A DNA stretch of 64,000 nucleotides, from positions 44,324,001-44,388,000 of the forward strand of contig NC_134147.1 of assembly GCF_033958435.1 (NCBI RefSeq). Reading direction: 5' to 3'. A program made the position numbers and the translations under genes. Under the pieces are notes generated by a model. That model made no database searches. It was not told the origin of the DNA and was given only the letters and a program-made list of their open reading frames with translations. Positions 61,687 through 64,000 of this stretch are shown here, piece after piece. The stretch comes from Carettochelys insculpta (Eukaryota; Chordata; Testudines; Carettochelyidae). Positions within the stretch are counted from its first letter, which is position 1. Each line of letters opens with the position of its first letter.

Positions 61687-62424
61687 GTAGAGGAGACCAG
61701 TGGTTATGGGATGGCGGGTTGTGAGTAGAGCCATTTAAAATGTTTGTTGGGATGATTGCTTCCACCCTTTCTGTGGGGCAAAATCTGTTCTGAAGAATTT
61801 TTTCCCTCTCAGGAAAGTTGAAATGGTAGCTGCCGGCCTGGGATGCCCTTGTCCCTTTCACTTGCTGCTGTTGAAATTGGCATGAGCAGCCTAGATTTTC
61901 ACCCGGGTGCAAAAGCTGTTTTTGGCAAGGTAAACCTTGATGGTGGTGGCTTAGTTCCTCCATATGGTAATCAAGTAGGACTTCTAAGCTCTGCAGTAAT
62001 ACAGTACTTGATAATAATCACAGCAGGATGATCTAGGGCAGGTCATCCACAGTGACAATGCTCTTATGGTGATGAGGTCTGTGTACATCTCTCTAGGGAT
62101 GGACCTGTCTTTATCTGTAGATTCTCACAATATATGCAGCAGAGGCAGAATTCATTCCTCCTGGGAATCTCTTCCGCTGTTCCCACTCTAATCTGTGCTC
62201 CTAGAAAGAGGGTGGAGTGTGACATGCTAATGAGGAGATTCCCTAAAAGAGATGCACGAGCTGCTAGTGTGCTTAAGCCAGTGTGCTAAAAATAGCAGTA
62301 TGGCTGTGACTGGTGGCTTGGGCTACCTGCCCAAGTACAATCCCACCCCGGCCTCCTGAGCTGTCACCCATGGAGTCATGGCCTTGGTGTTACTTGGAGC
62401 TGTAGGCTGTGACTCACTCTACCA

Positions 62425-62825
62425 CCGTGTTTCTCGACCAGGGGTATGTGTACCGTTGGGGGTGCACTAAGGTCTTCTGGGAATGCATCAACTCATCAAG
62501 ATATTTGCCTCGTTTTACAACAGACTGCTTAAAAAACACAAGTTAAATAGTACAATCTAAAGGTTCATTCAGACAGTGACTTGCTTCTACTGCTCCATAC
62601 GCCTTACTCTGAAATATAAGTACCATATTTCTATTCCAATTAATTTTTATTTGATAATAAGGTGGCAGGAAATCAGCAAGTTTTCAGTAGTCGTCGTCTG
62701 TGATATTTTTGCATGTTTTTGCAAGTAAGTAGTTTTTAAGAGAGGTGGTAGGATGCAAAACCAATCTGACTCCTGCAAAGGGTACAGTCTTCTGGAAAGG
62801 TTGAATGGCACTTGTTTCAAGACTT
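62425..62825. mobile_element. Non-autonomous hAT-like element
   Basis: CGTGTTTCTCGACCAGGGGT at the left and GGAAAGGTTGAATGGCACTTG at the right are a diverged pair of hAT-type ends. The interior phrases GGTCTTCTGGGAATGCATC and AAGTAGTTTTTAAGAGAGGT belong to a family common in reptiles (from memory). The 8-bp duplication is not recognisable. Confidence 0.6.
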
Positions 62826-62839
62826 CAGATTGCTTTAGG

Positions 62840-62980
62840 ATCATGTATCAGAGAGGTAGCCATGTTAGTCTGTAGCTTCAAGAACAACAAGAAGTCTTGT
62901 GGCACCTTACAGACTAACAGATATTTTGGCGCATAAGCTTTCGTGGGCAAAGAGCCACTTCATCAGATGCATGAGTGATC
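62840..62980 (-). repeat. GTGCCACAGG-family repeat, single arm, reverse
   Basis: TATCAGAGAGGTAGCCATGT, TAGTCTGTAGCTTC, AAGAAGTCTTGTGGCACC and GCGCATAAGCTTTCGTGGGC match the family, including the outer GTAGCCATGTTAGTCTGTA part that the copy at 14569 also has. Confidence 0.75.
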
Positions 62981-63324
62981 ATGCATGTTTAGGATCCTGT
63001 TTAGGATCATGTTTCTCTGCTGGTGGTACATGTGCCCTTAGAGGTAAGTGAGAGAAGTCTGAGGTTTTTTTTTTATAATTTTAAAAGGGTACTTAATTAA
63101 AAAAAAAAGTTGAAACACTACCACCCCTGCCACACACGCACACCAACCCCAAACTTTTCATTTTTGCCTACCTCCTTTTGTCTATTTCTTAATCTCCACC
63201 ATCTACTGCTTACAGTACTTACTGTCACGTTGAGATATTTTTAACATAAATGCCTGAACAAAATATAGGCTCTTCATCATGAGTAACAGAAGAACTGTTG
63301 TAAATAATTACCATCTTGAACTAG

Positions 63325-63430
63325 ACTCAGAGGGATAGCTGTGTTAGTCTGTAGCTTCACAAATAACAAGCAGTCCTGCAGCATCTTAAAGACTAACCAA
63401 CTTGCTACAGGACTGTTTGTTGTTTGTCTT
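63325..63430 (-). repeat. GTGCCACAGG-family repeat, partial
   Basis: ACTCAGAGGGATAGCTGTGT, TAGTCTGTAGCTTC and AGCATCTTAAAGACTAACC match the family start; the right half differs (CTACAGGACTGTTTGTTG, inverted). A further short piece lies at 48030-48068 (GAAGCTACAGACTAACACCG). Confidence 0.6.
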
Positions 63431-64000
63431 GAACTAGTTAGAGGAATATGATTGTGGGATGGATTGCTGGTAGCACAGCTCATTGAAGTCAGTGGGAAAA
63501 CTCCTGCTTACATCAGCAGGCTTTGAATCCAATTCAGCATGCGCAAATATCAGCGCAATCTAAAGAACTTAAAGTTTCTTCCCTACCCCTCTGCTGTGTA
63601 AGACAGCTGTTGTGTAATGCGGAGAAGGATGGAAACAAAGACCAAAGTAATCTTCTGTTTTGGAAGGCTGAGGGAAAACTTGAGGATGACTGCATGGTCT
63701 GATTGATGTGCTGTGAAATCTCTGTAAGAGAATAATATAACTGTTAAGGACAAGCTCTGCATGTCACCATAAGAACACCAGCAACTGTTACCAGGAGTGG
63801 GGTTCAAACCGGGGAAGAGTAACTTAGATGCTCATGTGTAATAGAGGAAGCGTACGTACCTGGGAGAGGAGAACGGGTAGCATGTGAACCTCCAGGCTGA
63901 CGCAGCAATGACCTCGATTGGTTGGAAGAGCGGCTGGGATGAGATGGGAGAGTGAGGTTGAGAGGCGCAGTGTGGGGAGAGAGGATGAACTCCAATAACA
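63431..64000. other. Window end, intron 12
   Basis: No exon or repeat recognised. Confidence 0.4.

Noticed and set aside
61670..62031. Overlapping frames on both strands near 61.8 kb
   Set aside because: No recognisable domain, no good splice sites, and the left part overlaps the end of a short DNA element.
1..64000. CRISPR array, operons, phage or bacterial features
   Set aside because: The spliced vertebrate gene and eukaryotic repeats exclude a prokaryotic origin, and no regularly spaced short direct repeats of that type were seen.

Overview
This window is vertebrate nuclear DNA that carries the 5' part of one gene on the + strand, the secreted metalloprotease gene ADAMTS9. Twelve exons (3480-47967) encode the first 609 or so residues: signal peptide, prodomain, catalytic domain, disintegrin-like domain and the first thrombospondin type-1 repeat. 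Each splice junction is GT-AG and the reading frame carries through all twelve. The rest of the gene lies beyond position 64000. The mix of CR1 LINEs, tRNA-derived SINEs with a reptile look, and many PIF/Harbinger, hAT and short inverted-repeat DNA elements suggests a reptile, most likely a turtle. That is an inference from repeat content and protein similarity, not a database match.

Layout: 1-2900 is upstream DNA with a SINE. About 2900-5100 is a CpG-rich island with the promoter, 5' UTR, exon 1 and exon 2. Exon 3 is at 7.1 kb. The 16-kb intron 3 (7.2-23.6 kb) holds SINEs, hAT elements and two 0.7-kb Harbinger MITEs. Exons 4-9 lie between 23.6 and 29.9 kb and encode the end of the prodomain and the zinc protease. 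Exons 10-11 (31.9-34.1 kb) encode the disintegrin-like domain. The 13.8-kb intron 11 holds a LINE nested in a DNA element, two foldback elements and a palindromic MITE nested with another. Exon 12 (47.8 kb) encodes the first TSP1 repeat. Intron 12 runs off the end of the window and contains a third Harbinger MITE and a 4.4-kb Harbinger element (54866-59313).

The 4.4-kb element is the most complete mobile system. It has terminal inverted repeats, a 3-bp target duplication, a PIF/Harbinger DDE transposase gene with a small intron on the + strand, and a convergent Myb/SANT-like gene with one intron on the - strand. Both genes are broken: an in-frame TAG and a probable short deletion in the transposase, and a 2-nt frameshift in the Myb-like gene. 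The three 0.7-kb copies are internal-deletion derivatives that keep both ends and a 31-bp palindrome.

The most unexpected observation in the host gene is a decayed, still open copy of ADAMTS9 exon 5, 948 bp upstream of the real exon 5 (25545-25622). It keeps an AG just before the similarity but has lost its splice donor.
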